This document shows positions 22,065 to 31,982 of a stretch of 64,000 bases of DNA, piece after piece. The stretch is taken from positions 27,415-91,414 of the forward strand of contig CAICTM010000208.1 of NCBI GenBank assembly GCA_903772945.1. Direction: 5' to 3'. Position 1 is the first letter of the stretch. The number at the start of each line of letters is the position of its first letter. The translations under genes were made by a program, and so were the position numbers. The notes under the pieces were generated by a model, which was not told where the DNA came from, did not search any database, and was given only the letters and a program-made list of their open reading frames with translations. The stretch comes from Seminavis robusta (taxonomy: Eukaryota; Bacillariophyta; Bacillariophyceae; Naviculales; Naviculaceae).

Positions 22065-22618
22065 TTAGGGGGAGAAGCAAGGGATCGGGGGGTTAAGGTA
22101 GGCAAATGCATCTCTTTCTCTCCAACGTTGTGGATCTTTCTCAGCATGAAAGTTCAGGAGTTTTGCTTCCAGCCTTCGCTGATTGGTGCATTCGTCTTTA
22201 GATGGGTTGACACCAAGATCTTTTGGGGCAATGACACGTAGAGATGAGCAACTCGATCCACTCACCTATGGTTTTATTTAGAGTATACTTTGGCACGGTT
22301 TCACTGCTCAGGTCTCAAGCAGACATCCATGGACTCGGATTGGATCTGTTTGCCCTTGGGGACCTCGTGTTCCGAAATTGCGAAGAGTGGAAAGTTTAAC
22401 GAGGAATGGTGTTTAACCATTTCATCTCGAGACATGCGTTTTGTATCCAAAATAGCGACAACGTCAGCGCTGGCTTGGAACAAAACATCAACACTGAAAT
22501 AGTGGAACAGATCGCCCGTCATTGGCTGCAGCTTTCCAACTTCGTATTCAATGGTTTGTTGAAGTGGAAGGTTAGCTGCTGATGAGGTTCTCCGTTGCAC
22601 CCTTACAACATTCAGCAT
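22065..22618 (-). pseudogene. Possible gene remnant of unknown family
   Basis: Two minus-strand segments look protein-like. The first is 22591-22301, with an acceptor-like CATCAGCAG before NLPLQQTIEYEVGKL and ending DVCLRPEQ. The second is 22240-22065, with a charged helix NQRRLEAKLLNFHAEKDPQR. They lie in the same direction, but stops in between and no clear start leave them unconnected. I recognise no family. They could be end exons of a gene or leftovers of one. Confidence 0.3.
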
Positions 22619-22937
22619 CTATTGATGAGTCAAGCTTGAAGTGTTATCTTTATGGCGAGCCTCCGTGGCTTCCGATATGTATTACTTGTGTATTTGTTTT
22701 GGGCTCTCATCCTTTCCGACATGCACTTTGGTATTGTGCCATCGAGGCTTTCGGTCTGCTCTCCGTATCGTGCCTCGTCATTGTGCCGGTACAGTAGGTA
22801 CCAGTAGTAACGTCCAACATGTAGACTATGGTGCTGCTACAATCACGTAGAGTATTACATTGGCACAAGCCAGCTACCGGTACGATGCACACCTGAACGC
22901 GCTTGCTGACAGTCGGCTACCGGTATGCCGACTCATC
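22619..22937. other. Intergenic, no supported gene
   Basis: GGTACCAG/ACCGGTA-type palindromic tracts are present (22790-22805, 22875-22925). I see nothing else. Confidence 0.4.
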
Positions 22938-23992
22938 TTAAACACGGAAACGCGTTTCCAGGGCTCGTTTGATGTCGGACAACTCCTCGACGGCTCTGCT
23001 GAGTTGGGCATTGGAGTTGGTGCAAACCGTGTTGACCATATTGGCCGTGTTCATGTATGCCGCACTAGATTCTGCAGCATCAATGTAAAAGTCGTGTGCT
23101 TGGGCTCGAGCCATCTGGCTATACAACGTGTTGGTGGCAAAGGCGGCGGTGCGACTGCTAAAGCCGCAAATGAAGCTCTTAAGACTCCCTATAATCGCGC
23201 CTTGGTTGATAAACACTGCATCGGGAATGGTTGCCTTTTTGAACGCGTGACGAAAGCAGCCCAGGAACCGAAAAGAAAGTGAGTATCAGCGAGAGATTTG
23301 GTTCGAGAGAAGCAGTCATGCGAAGTATAGCCTGGGATCACACGTACCAACGCTTGGATACCTTCTACGATGGGATGGCACGCCATACTGGCGTATTCAG
23401 CTTCCAATGACACGTCAATGGTATCTTGAATACTACGTACAAGTTTAGCAGGGTCCGTGCGGGAGGTTCGGTCTGCTCCTTCGGGCAGAAAAGGGTCAAC
23501 GTTTTCTTGCGCCCATTCATTGTACTCGCCCATGGGATCGTTGTCGGCTGGATAGTACGCCTCGGAAGGGATGCATGTTGCATCGTATTGGGTGTTGCGG
23601 TGATTGTAGTTGAAGTTGTTGGCATTGGTATGAGTAGGCATTGGTTTTGTTTTACGACCCTGAAGCAGTCTTGCCTTTCGCAGTCTCAGCGTCGTATCAC
23701 AAATTGTGTCCACGCCGTCCGCTCCAAACATCACGTAGATGGCCTCGTAGCGGAGCTGATCGTAGTCATTGTCATCGTGGTTTTCTTTTGGGTTGACAGC
23801 TACTAGATCCTTGTAGTCATGAAGTATATGCCTCCCCTCGTCACCAAAAAGGTTTTCCAGACAACCAAACCCGTACTTTCCGTGTTGGACTTGATCCTTC
23901 GAAAGCTCCCCAACGACATGTTCGACGACAAGCTTGGCCTCGACAAGGAACGCCATACAGAAGAGCGATACGAATAGCATGTACATGTACAT
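22938..23992 (-). CDS. Secreted protein of unknown family, copy A of a head-to-head pair
   Basis: There are two exons, 23992-23348 and 23234-22938, with donor TTG|GTACGT and acceptor TTCAAAAAG|GCA in phase 0, giving about 313 aa. I take the ATG at 23992 (MYMYMLFVSLFCMAFLVEA, a signal peptide), because the longer ORF start at 24058 would translate a TATAAA-like box near 24040. After the splice the sequence QALATIPDAVFINQGAI aligns with QLLAVPDVPIVNQAAI of the gene at 24367-25377. Both then have a helical segment with matching cysteines (SFICGF / KFVCDL) and Asn-Thr-rich helices near the C-terminus. The family is unknown. A homologue without the intron next door supports the splice. Confidence 0.7.
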
Positions 23993-24366
23993 GTTGGCAA
24001 GCAATTGATTGTTTATAATGTTCAATGACAAGCAGGCTTTATAAGTGGTCTGCTTCAACTTTTATTGCTACAGCACGAAAAACCTCAGCTCGGAACGAAG
24101 CGCGCACCGTTCGAGCACTGCAGTACGGTGCAAGGCGCACCCCTCAACCGGCAAGGCCTTCGCGCACCAATCAACAATCATGTGTTTGCCGTACTAGCTC
24201 TAGCTAGTACTAGCAACGCTGGTACTACCGTAGTAGCTACTCCCTGGTAGCTGGCTAGTAGAGATGGCTAAGAGATGGCTAGCTCCTCAGTTGCTTCAGG
24301 CCAAATCGCATTGTTGTCAGGAATTTCAATCGAATCATACTATTTCTTTTTTTTTGTCAAGCGACC
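23993..24366. promoter_or_regulatory. Bidirectional intergenic promoter region of a divergent paralog pair
   Basis: This 374-bp spacer lies between the starts of two diverging paralogs. A TATAAA-like element reads on the minus strand at about 24037-24043. CTAGCTAGTACTAG-type palindromic sequence occupies about 24187-24215. The spacing suggests shared control, which is inference. Confidence 0.4.
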
Positions 24367-25377
24367 ATGAAGCTTGCAGATGGACTCTGGACAATAGGAT
24401 TGCTGCTGGTGTTGGCAATTGCCCCTGCCGACGGTGGTTTCCTAGATTTCTTTTTCGGCCGCGAAGAGGCTGAAATCGAACCAATTCAAGGGGCCGGTCT
24501 CTTCCTTGACAATACTGAGTTCGAACTGGGTAAACGAGGATTTGACTGTCTTCAAGCCATGGCAGGTGTCGATGATGGAGGCAACGATTGGGGACAATTG
24601 CTGATTCGCCCTATTGCGCGGGTGATGCTGAATGCATACGGCGAGGCCGGCATCAATCAGCTCTGTCGATCTCCCTTGTTGGCTCGCATGCAACGTCAGA
24701 ACGCAAATCGTGAGCTCCGTCGAAAACGGAGGAGGGAGCTTGCATCAAGTTTGGATAACGGAAGTCTTCGTTCTCGTTCAAGCTTTGGCCATCCCATTAC
24801 GAAGAATGGAAATGACACCACAATCAATTCTAGTCGACGACGAGACCAACAAGAATCAGAGGAGACTCGGTCCTGCGGCATGAGAAGCGCTCCCTACCCA
24901 GGAGGGGAGCGGGATGCCGATGAAACCTACGATGAATTCGCCACGAGCCACTTGGATGACTATCTCAATAGTCGAAACGAGCGAACCGATCCGGTCAAGA
25001 CGTTTGACCTTCACAATGATTTGAACGTAGTTCGAATGGCAGGAACTCTTCTGAGCCAGTGTTCTCTCATTTGGAGTGGCGTCAATCAGTTACTGGCCGT
25101 TCCGGATGTTCCCATAGTGAACCAGGCAGCCATTTCCGAGGCTATTCAAAAGTTTGTATGCGACTTGCCAAACACGTACAACAGGGTCGTGCAACTTAGA
25201 CTCCAGCGCGATCAAGAGCTTCTTGCTTGGCACAACAAACTTGTTGAGTCGGCTGAGGTCAAAGCAATGTATGAAAACACGAACACATTAGCCTCCGAGT
25301 TGTGTGTTCGGGAAGAAACATTGAAAACTGTTCTATCGGATATTGAAGCCCTCAAAGATACTGTCAACAGGATGTAG
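24367..25377 (+). CDS. Secreted protein of unknown family, copy B of a head-to-head pair
   Basis: This is a 336-aa intronless ORF with a signal peptide at 1-23 (MKLADGLWTIGLLLVLAIAP). An early motif ELGKRGFDCLQAM parallels HGKYGFGCLENLF of copy A. The middle (about 115-180) is a basic, low-complexity Arg/Ser linker with RKRRR clusters that could be proprotein-processing sites. The C-terminal third is helical, with conserved VNQAAI and KFVCDLP motifs and a terminal coiled-coil-like segment. No family is recognised. It is diverged from copy A and differs in having no intron, so the duplication is old or one copy lost or gained an intron. Confidence 0.75.
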   Translation: MKLADGLWTIGLLLVLAIAPADGGFLDFFFGREEAEIEPIQGAGLFLDNTEFELGKRGFDCLQAMAGVDDGGNDWGQLLIRPIARVMLNAYGEAGINQLCRSPLLARMQRQNANRELRRKRRRELASSLDNGSLRSRSSFGHPITKNGNDTTINSSRRRDQQESEETRSCGMRSAPYPGGERDADETYDEFATSHLDDYLNSRNERTDPVKTFDLHNDLNVVRMAGTLLSQCSLIWSGVNQLLAVPDVPIVNQAAISEAIQKFVCDLPNTYNRVVQLRLQRDQELLAWHNKLVESAEVKAMYENTNTLASELCVREETLKTVLSDIEALKDTVNRM

Positions 25378-26689
25378 TCCTGATGTTGCTGGCTGCCTTC
25401 TAATGATATGTTCGAGCAGGAATAGAAAGTACCGATAATTTTACAGTACTGTAGGCCATTGCCCATGCTAGTGCACCCGGACACAGCGTAGCAACAATGA
25501 ATCTTCCAGGGGACGGTCCTAAAAAGGATGTTTACCTACCTCTGGCTGTGATGCTTCGAGCGGCAAAGCAACCACACATTATAGCTGGACTCATAAAGCT
25601 AGGTGGGCAAGTTGCTTGGTAGCAATGACATCGTACTAGGAACCTATAGGGCTATTGTCTATAGTCCATGTCTACGCTACATGGCTAGAGCTACTAGCTG
25701 AAGCACTAAGTGGTTTCGGCTCAAAGCTAGAGCTTTTTACGGGCATGGCTGTCTATGATCATGCTGTGTTAGAGGGGACTACAGGTATGTGTGAAGCAAT
25801 GGTGTTGTCAGTGGCTGGTGAGCAAAGGTCCAGCGGGCAGGGATGGCTGAAAACCAATGAGCAGCCAGGCCAACAGAAGGGGGCGGCAGGTAGGGGAGGA
25901 CAAGGAGAAGACAGTGCCAGGGGAGGAAGAGGTCATCCCATACGGTACCGTAGCTTTTAGTGCTAGTACGGTAGCTAGCTACCGGTATCGGTACCAGTAC
26001 TGGTACGGTACCGCGGCAAGCCTGTGCACACAAAAAAAGGAAAAAGGCGAAACGTTGGTACATACCCCGAGCGAGCCCTGGGAATTATGTTTAGGGCTTG
26101 GGCTAATGGATCAGGCCCATGAGGTTGAGAGTCCCCTCTCCGCGCAAGCCGAATCCAGAGACGTGGAAAATATCTTTCCGCTAGCTAGCTAGACCTTCCT
26201 AAGATCCATGTCCCGACAGGCGACAGGCGATGGTAAATAGGTGCGCAACGCCCTTCGGCGAATCAGTCCTTCCACAGTATAGTGCCTCCTAGCAACACTA
26301 ACGCTTCGCTCTGCCTCCCCAACGCTTTCGTCGCTTCACGCTTCATTTTTCTCTGTAAACAGGGTGGTAGTGTTGATTGGTTTGGACGATACTAGTACTA
26401 GTACGACGATACGACACCAGTATTGTTGGGCAAATCGAGACTACTGCCATTGCTCTGGCATCAATGAACGACAGGAGAAAACGCAAGAGATCAGATATCG
26501 TTTGTGGTCAGTTGGTCTTTCGTCTTGTTCAAGTTGGAATCGAGTCGAGACCCCTTTTGTCACAGAATGCCCATACAAGTCAAGACTTTGGCCAGAAGAA
26601 ACACACGAGACAGTCTGTCTTCCACTGATCACCTGATCGCAGTTTACTCATTGGAGAGCAAAGACGCCAGCTTTGAGGCTTGCGCAACC
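25378..26689. other. Intergenic, dense palindromic repeats
   Basis: The most extreme palindromic tract of the window lies at about 25955-26015, an almost uninterrupted alternation of GTAC, CTAG, ACCGGT and GGTACC. Further runs are at 26181-26193 and 26390-26410. The ORF that extends upstream of 26690 is probably untranslated leader. Confidence 0.5.
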
Positions 26690-27979
26690 ATGGACGTAAA
26701 ATCCCTTCAGCGAGGAGGTACTAGTAGTACGAATGTCAAAAGAAACGCAAACGCAGCTACCGGTGGTAACACTTCTACCGGTAGCTCTTGGGTGAAGGGC
26801 CCCTGGGGTGTTTGCTTCCCTCCCCAACTACATGTAAATGTGCAACAACTCACTGACAGATTGAAACTCGAACCCGCTCCCAAACTGAGTAATAACAACA
26901 AGAACAGGAACACATCTCCTACTTCTGTCAGCAGTTCCAACAGTAGCCCATCTACCACTTCCTCTACCACCACCAAGCACAAGAACAAATCTTCGCGGCA
27001 CCACCACCATCATCAAAACCAGCACCAGCAAAACGAGCAACACCAATGTGTATCGAACAATCACAGCGAGCGCGGATACGAGTTCGAACACAAGGAAGAC
27101 ACGGAAGGAAACATTTACGTGATGCCACTCGAGCAAGCAGCCGCCTTTGCCTTTTCGGATGACGACTCGGAGGCTTCATGGTCGTCTCAGAACGCCGTCA
27201 AGTTCAACAAAAAGTTGAAGCCCAAGGTGGCTGATCACGGCTTGAGTGCTTGTGCGAGCAAGGAAGCCAGGACACTGGCGGATCCAGCCGCTTACGAGTG
27301 GGAACATGCTTGGGGTACCAAACCAAGCGACTCCTCCACGGGATCACGAGAAGATACTGCGGAACACAGGGCACCGTCGTCTAAAGACAACAACCACAAT
27401 AGCAATGGTCGTTCCGCTTGGCACTCGGAGAAGAGAGATGAAAGCGAACAGCCTGTTCCTTCTCCATCAGCTGTCCTCAGCAACGAGTCACAGATGTGGT
27501 CGCTGAACCTTGACATGACAGATCAGGACGAATACTCCGAATTGCAGCCTACATCGGGGACCAAGTCAATCAAATCGACCTCTGGCTCAACGTTGGCTGT
27601 AGCGACCACAAGGAGTGAAAGCTTGAACACGCAGCAGTCACACATTGGAAAACAAAGAAAGTCGGTGCGATTTACAGAACCTCTGGTAACATGCCAGTAC
27701 TTTAGACCCAAGACCCGCCCAGAGGACGTGAGCTTGCTCTACTTTGACGAAGATGAGCTCGAACTACTGGAGGAAGACCGAGAAAATACATCGAGAGACC
27801 AGTTTGAAATGATTGCACAAGAACTCTCGGAGAATCGACTACGAATCTCCATTGCCTATCAAAACCGCTGGCGCGACCACCAACGACGAAGGAGCGGGCA
27901 TTCATCGGCTGCGGCAACGACCTCGGTCTCAGCGTCGTCCTCCAATCTTCTCGTGACGAATTCGACAAGTGACGTTTAG
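26690..27979 (+). CDS. Disordered protein with RVxF (PP1-docking) motif
   Basis: I choose ATG 26690, in the favourable context GCAACCATGG, giving 429 aa; the frame is open upstream from 26504. The N-terminal 300 residues are low-complexity: Asn/Ser/Thr runs, a His/Gln tract (HHHHHQNQHQQNEQHQ) and many charged stretches. Near residue 322, QRKSVRFTEP matches the [K/R]-x-[V/I]-x-F docking motif for protein phosphatase 1. It is followed by a compact, conserved-looking block with LLYFDEDELELLEEDRE and a helical basic end (RISIAYQNRWRDHQRRR). The order RVxF then acidic helix then basic helix recalls PP1 regulatory subunits, but no homology is proven. It is likely a cytosolic or nuclear regulator. 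Confidence 0.65.
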   Translation: MDVKSLQRGGTSSTNVKRNANAATGGNTSTGSSWVKGPWGVCFPPQLHVNVQQLTDRLKLEPAPKLSNNNKNRNTSPTSVSSSNSSPSTTSSTTTKHKNKSSRHHHHHQNQHQQNEQHQCVSNNHSERGYEFEHKEDTEGNIYVMPLEQAAAFAFSDDDSEASWSSQNAVKFNKKLKPKVADHGLSACASKEARTLADPAAYEWEHAWGTKPSDSSTGSREDTAEHRAPSSKDNNHNSNGRSAWHSEKRDESEQPVPSPSAVLSNESQMWSLNLDMTDQDEYSELQPTSGTKSIKSTSGSTLAVATTRSESLNTQQSHIGKQRKSVRFTEPLVTCQYFRPKTRPEDVSLLYFDEDELELLEEDRENTSRDQFEMIAQELSENRLRISIAYQNRWRDHQRRRSGHSSAAATTSVSASSSNLLVTNSTSDV

Positions 27980-29312
27980 AGACTCCTCTGTACATGGCAA
28001 GTCCATCTGCATTGCGCCAGTTTGGAAGATTCCCTACTAAACTACTAGCTAGAAAGGGAAGCGTAGTGGCTCCTGTCGCTATTTGTCAAAACTCTAGTAG
28101 TTGATTTTATATGCATTCTTATACTTTGTTGGGACGAGGTACTACTAACCATAGATAATACTGCTTCACCAGCTAGCTAGAGCGTCAAGGGAGCTTGAAG
28201 GATTTGGGGAACCATCGACAGGTTCACAACTTGGTCCAGTCCAGGCATACAGTACCGGTGTCGGTTGATGTGACGAGTGTTTGATCATTGAACGCCACGA
28301 TGACGCTCCTACCGGTACCGGTAGCTGGTGGCTACGAGAGGAATGACTACCGTACGTTCCGGTACCAGAAGAGGTACCAAAGTGATGGATAGGATCATCA
28401 TGGTTAGAAAGGAAACAGGTGCTGCAAGAGGAAAATAATGGCTTTGGGATGAAAGAGGGGCCTAGAGTACAGTATGGAGCGACTGAGGGTCTTTCTTACT
28501 TTGCTTTGTGCTTCTGTGTGTAGGTGTGCATATGTGTATATGTACGGTACGAGTATGTTGTGTGTGAAATGTGTGTACCAGTAGTGATGTCTGAGATGTC
28601 TGTGGACACTACAAATGCTACATGTACGGCAGTAGTTATGGTCTACGGTACCGGTACAACACAGCGACCATTGGATCACTAGTAGTCCTTGCTAGTATCC
28701 ATAGAGGGTTGCCGTTGCTTCCGCTTTTCCAAATTCTGAGCTCCTGGTAGTTTGCGGTTTTAGTAGCTTCATCAGTGGAGCAAGCTAGCAAGGAATGGTA
28801 CCGGTATCCCTCGAAGGTGGCCCTACCGGTACCCCATTTTGGTGCCTTGCTCGGTTGGCTGGCAGGAAGGTGCAAGACGGGGTGGGGTGGGTGCCTTTGT
28901 ATGGCTGCACAGTAATAGGCTCCTCATTGCTTCCATTCCATTTTTTGTGTGACGTACATGTACATGTACATAGTTCGATGTGCGATACGATAATCACCTG
29001 TTGGAGCTGGTGCTTCAACAACCAATGAGGCCGTGCCGACCGGTATCATTCGTCTTGTGTGTGGACTGATTACAGAAATGGCGGAAGGGTGACCTAATGA
29101 CCTAATCATACACCGCACCGGTACGGTACTATCAAGAGCTCTTTGATATCTCCTGCTAGCTAGGTACTGGTACTCTTTTCAATACTCCATAAAGATAAGT
29201 TACCTATTATAAGAAAGTAGTCATAATCAGTCAAAACCCAACACCAAGGTTGCCTTTGACATTGAGTGAATTGTTCGATAAGTACTGTATGATATGACTG
29301 TTGTGTTTCCGT
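27980..29312. other. Intergenic with GT-rich and palindromic tracts
   Basis: A GT-rich microsatellite-like stretch runs from about 28515 to 28580. ACATGTACATGTACAT lies near 28955-28970. CCGGTACCGGTA-type runs occur at 28312-28325 and 28797-28805. No supported gene. Confidence 0.5.
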
Positions 29313-30092
29313 TTACTGTTCAACTTCTGGGAAGAGAATAGCGCGGATTGAAGGCAACAATTCTTCGTAGACAAGATTCAAACGAGAGGCCATGGTGTTG
29401 TCGCATTTGATTTTTCCATCCAAGGCGGTCAACAAAACACCCCCGTGGGACTTTTCTCCCAAATCCTTGGAACGGTCTTCGTTGACCTTGACAAGGGGCT
29501 TGAGCGTCACGCCAGCTTCCCGCTTGATGATTTCGACGTACTCCTTGACAGCCTCGGGTAGGATTTTGCTGACGGTGGCAACGTCTTCGCCACGGCAGAA
29601 AATGGTGACCTCGTTCTCCTCGATCTTGATGAGTCCTTGGACAATGAGCTTTTGCAAGAGCTGGGGATAGTTCTGTCCACGAGCCACGACAGCACACTTG
29701 GATCCTGATTCGGACAAGAGAGTCTGTAGGAGCTCATCGCGGACCTTCATCTTCTTGACGCGGCACTCCCCAATCTCCGCGGAACGAGCAATGCGTTCTT
29801 GGATTTCACGATCCTTTTCCTTCTTGGTAAATTCATCCTGAATGGAGAGCTTGGCTTCGTGAACTAGAGTCTGCTTTTCCAAGTTGAAGTCATGTTCCGT
29901 CTGAAGAGAAGAAAAGAGAAGAGAAGCGAAATGAAATGAAATGGTAAGCAAACCACAACTCCTACAGTCAGTCAGTCAGCAAGTCAAAACACAAGTGCAG
30001 TACTGTACCTTGACGCGAATCTCGTTGGCTTTTTCATGCGCCTCTTGGAGGATGAAATTCACCATTTGTCGGATTTGATCAGAAGCCGCCAT
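29313..30092 (-). CDS. ATP6V1E: V-type proton ATPase subunit E
   Basis: There are two exons, 30092-30009 and 29900-29313, with donor GTCAAG|GTACAG and acceptor CTTCTCTTCAG|ACGGAA in phase 0. The protein is 223 aa, the usual length of subunit E (about 226). It starts MAASDQIRQMVNFILQEAHE and continues KANEIRVK / TEHDFNLEKQ, matching the N-terminal helix that pairs with subunit G in the peripheral stator of the V1 sector. The C-terminal domain has the expected GGVLLTALDGKIKCDNTM and ends with the RL..V.EELLPSIR..LFP signature. It acts in vacuolar and endomembrane acidification. It shares an upstream region of about 470 bp with the divergent PH-domain gene. Confidence 0.93.
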
Positions 30093-30562
30093 CTTGATGT
30101 AGATATATCTATACTACTACTACTACTACTAGCTAGTCTAACGAAATACTCGAGTAACCTTCGACACAACAGCAAAGGAAGACTTCAGCAGTTGTTAGTG
30201 GTATCGTGGAGGATCTTCTGGTGTGGTGGAACATGGGCACTACTCCGTGCATGTCAATCTTCTCAACGGGTCGATCGTCGGGCAGCTTGAGCGAAGGAAA
30301 AGCCCTCTAAGTCTCCGGGCGAACCTCCAAAAATTGGGACAAGTGTGCTTACGAACAAATCGAGCGTGCCCCTCTTTACCGTTTCTCAATCATTGGCCTC
30401 CAATCCCACCATGCCATCGCCGCTTCCTGCTCGGCATTGGTTTCCATCATCCTCAATCCTCATCATCGTCTTTCTCCATGGTGCAACTCTTGGATGACAG
30501 GTACTAGTAGCTAGCTAGTCTACATTCCTCCCTTCTCTGATTGATTTGATTGACAAGATAAG
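30093..30562. promoter_or_regulatory. Divergent promoter region between V-ATPase E and the PH-domain gene
   Basis: The region contains a (TAC)n microsatellite at about 30111-30130 running into CTAGCTAG. Otherwise it is unremarkable. A bidirectional arrangement is seen; co-regulation is inference. Confidence 0.4.
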
Positions 30563-31539
30563 ATGAGCGACGGTCGACCCAAGGGACCCTTTGGCATTGA
30601 TCCCCTACATTTCTCCGTCTTTTTATTTTCGCTGCTCGTTTGCTTTGTGCTCTATCTCCTTCTGCCCAAAGCATTTCGAAAACAGTACTTTGGAGCATAT
30701 CCCAAGCGACATGCTTGGTCGGCCAGAATTCGCGCTCGGCGTGGGGGAAGAAGTGTAGCACAGGTATGTATGATGCCATGTCTGTATCGTGTTGTTGGCT
30801 AGCTAGCTAGTTTCTAATCCATCATTTATCTTATCCTGCTTTGTTGTTTGTGCAGAACTCCATGGGAGGGGGGTCCTTGGCAACCGGAGGAGGATCCTCG
30901 CTCAACACTGCGGCACCGGCTGGCAATTCGGGCCCTCGACCAGGGATGCATAGTGGAGGAGTTGGAAACTATGGTTCGGCGGCACGGCAGTTCGATGAGG
31001 AACAAGTGGATTATTCAGGTCAGCAACAAATATTGGACATGCAACAAAACGACGAAATTGTTATCAGTGCAGCCATGCAGCAATTGAGAGACCCGGGAGT
31101 GCTCATTGTGGCACATGGGAGCCGTGGAAAACCAAAGACTGTACGACTACAACTCACCGAAAGCGCCATCACATGGAGAACCGAAACCAGAAAGAAAGGA
31201 AGCAAAGACCCCAAACCCAAGATTGGAAAGCTCCACCAAGTACCCCTTTCGCATATCATGTATGTTGACGTGGGAAAACAAACTACCGCTCTGCGAAGAG
31301 TCGAAAATGCGGCGGTCAGTGAAAATCTCTGCTTCTCACTACTTACCAAGGAAGGATCTCTAGACTTGGAAGCCAATTCACCTAGAGAACGGGATGCCCT
31401 CGTGTCTTGTTTCAGCCTCGTTTTGGATGAAGTACATGCACAAAATTGGAGAGACATTTACAGAGGGCCCAGCAGTGACATGCCATCCTCCTTTGACGAA
31501 ATTGATCATCATGATCCCGACGGAGCTCGAAATGCATAG
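30563..31539 (+). CDS. Membrane-anchored protein with PLC-type PH domain
   Basis: There are two exons, 30563-30763 and 30856-31539, with donor GCACAG|GTATGT and acceptor TTGTTTGTGCAG|AACTCC in phase 0, giving 294 aa. Residues 18-40 are a single hydrophobic helix (FSVFLFSLLVCFVLYLLLPK) followed by a basic Arg cluster, predicting a short N-terminal tail and cytosolic body. A Gly/Ser linker leads to a PH-like domain at about 145-262. It shows LQLTESAITWRTETRKK, the strand LSHIMYVDVG and the terminal pattern CFSLLTKEGSLDLEA...RDALVSCFSLVLDEVH, as in the PH domain of phospholipase C delta. The start is the first ATG after the palindromic leader. It converges on the PLC gene 443 bp away. Confidence 0.75.
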
Positions 31540-31982
31540 CTTCAACACAATAATACAGTATGGTATTCGTATTGTTTCAGCCTCCCAATGCTCCTTCCTG
31601 ACGGAGCTCGAAATGCGTCAATCCCGGCAGACCATCACAAGGAAAAAGGAAAAAATGAATTAATTATTCTCTCCTCACATACATGTACAAGTATAGCCTT
31701 ACTCAAATGATCATTTGCTTTCTACAATGACAGTTTCGCAGTCAAACTACTACGTACTGTAGTTGAAGGACCGAACTACCTGGTACTAATCTTTTGTGTC
31801 AAAGCACCAGCTATTGAACAATTCCAATGACAATATATAGCTACGCTGTAGTGCATGTTCGTGACTCCGGGTATTGTAGTTTTCTTGTATCGGAATACAG
31901 ACCAGAGTGTACCGGTACTAGATCTAGCTATGATAGGTAGTAGTTAGACAGTAGAATTAGCCACTGGCTCCAGTACTTATTC
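31540..31982. other. Convergent 3' spacer with a 17-bp duplication
   Basis: The 17-mer GACGGAGCTCGAAATGC at 31519-31535, inside the last codons of the PH-domain gene, is repeated exactly at 31600-31616 in the 3' flank. The rest is AT-rich with no gene. Confidence 0.6.
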
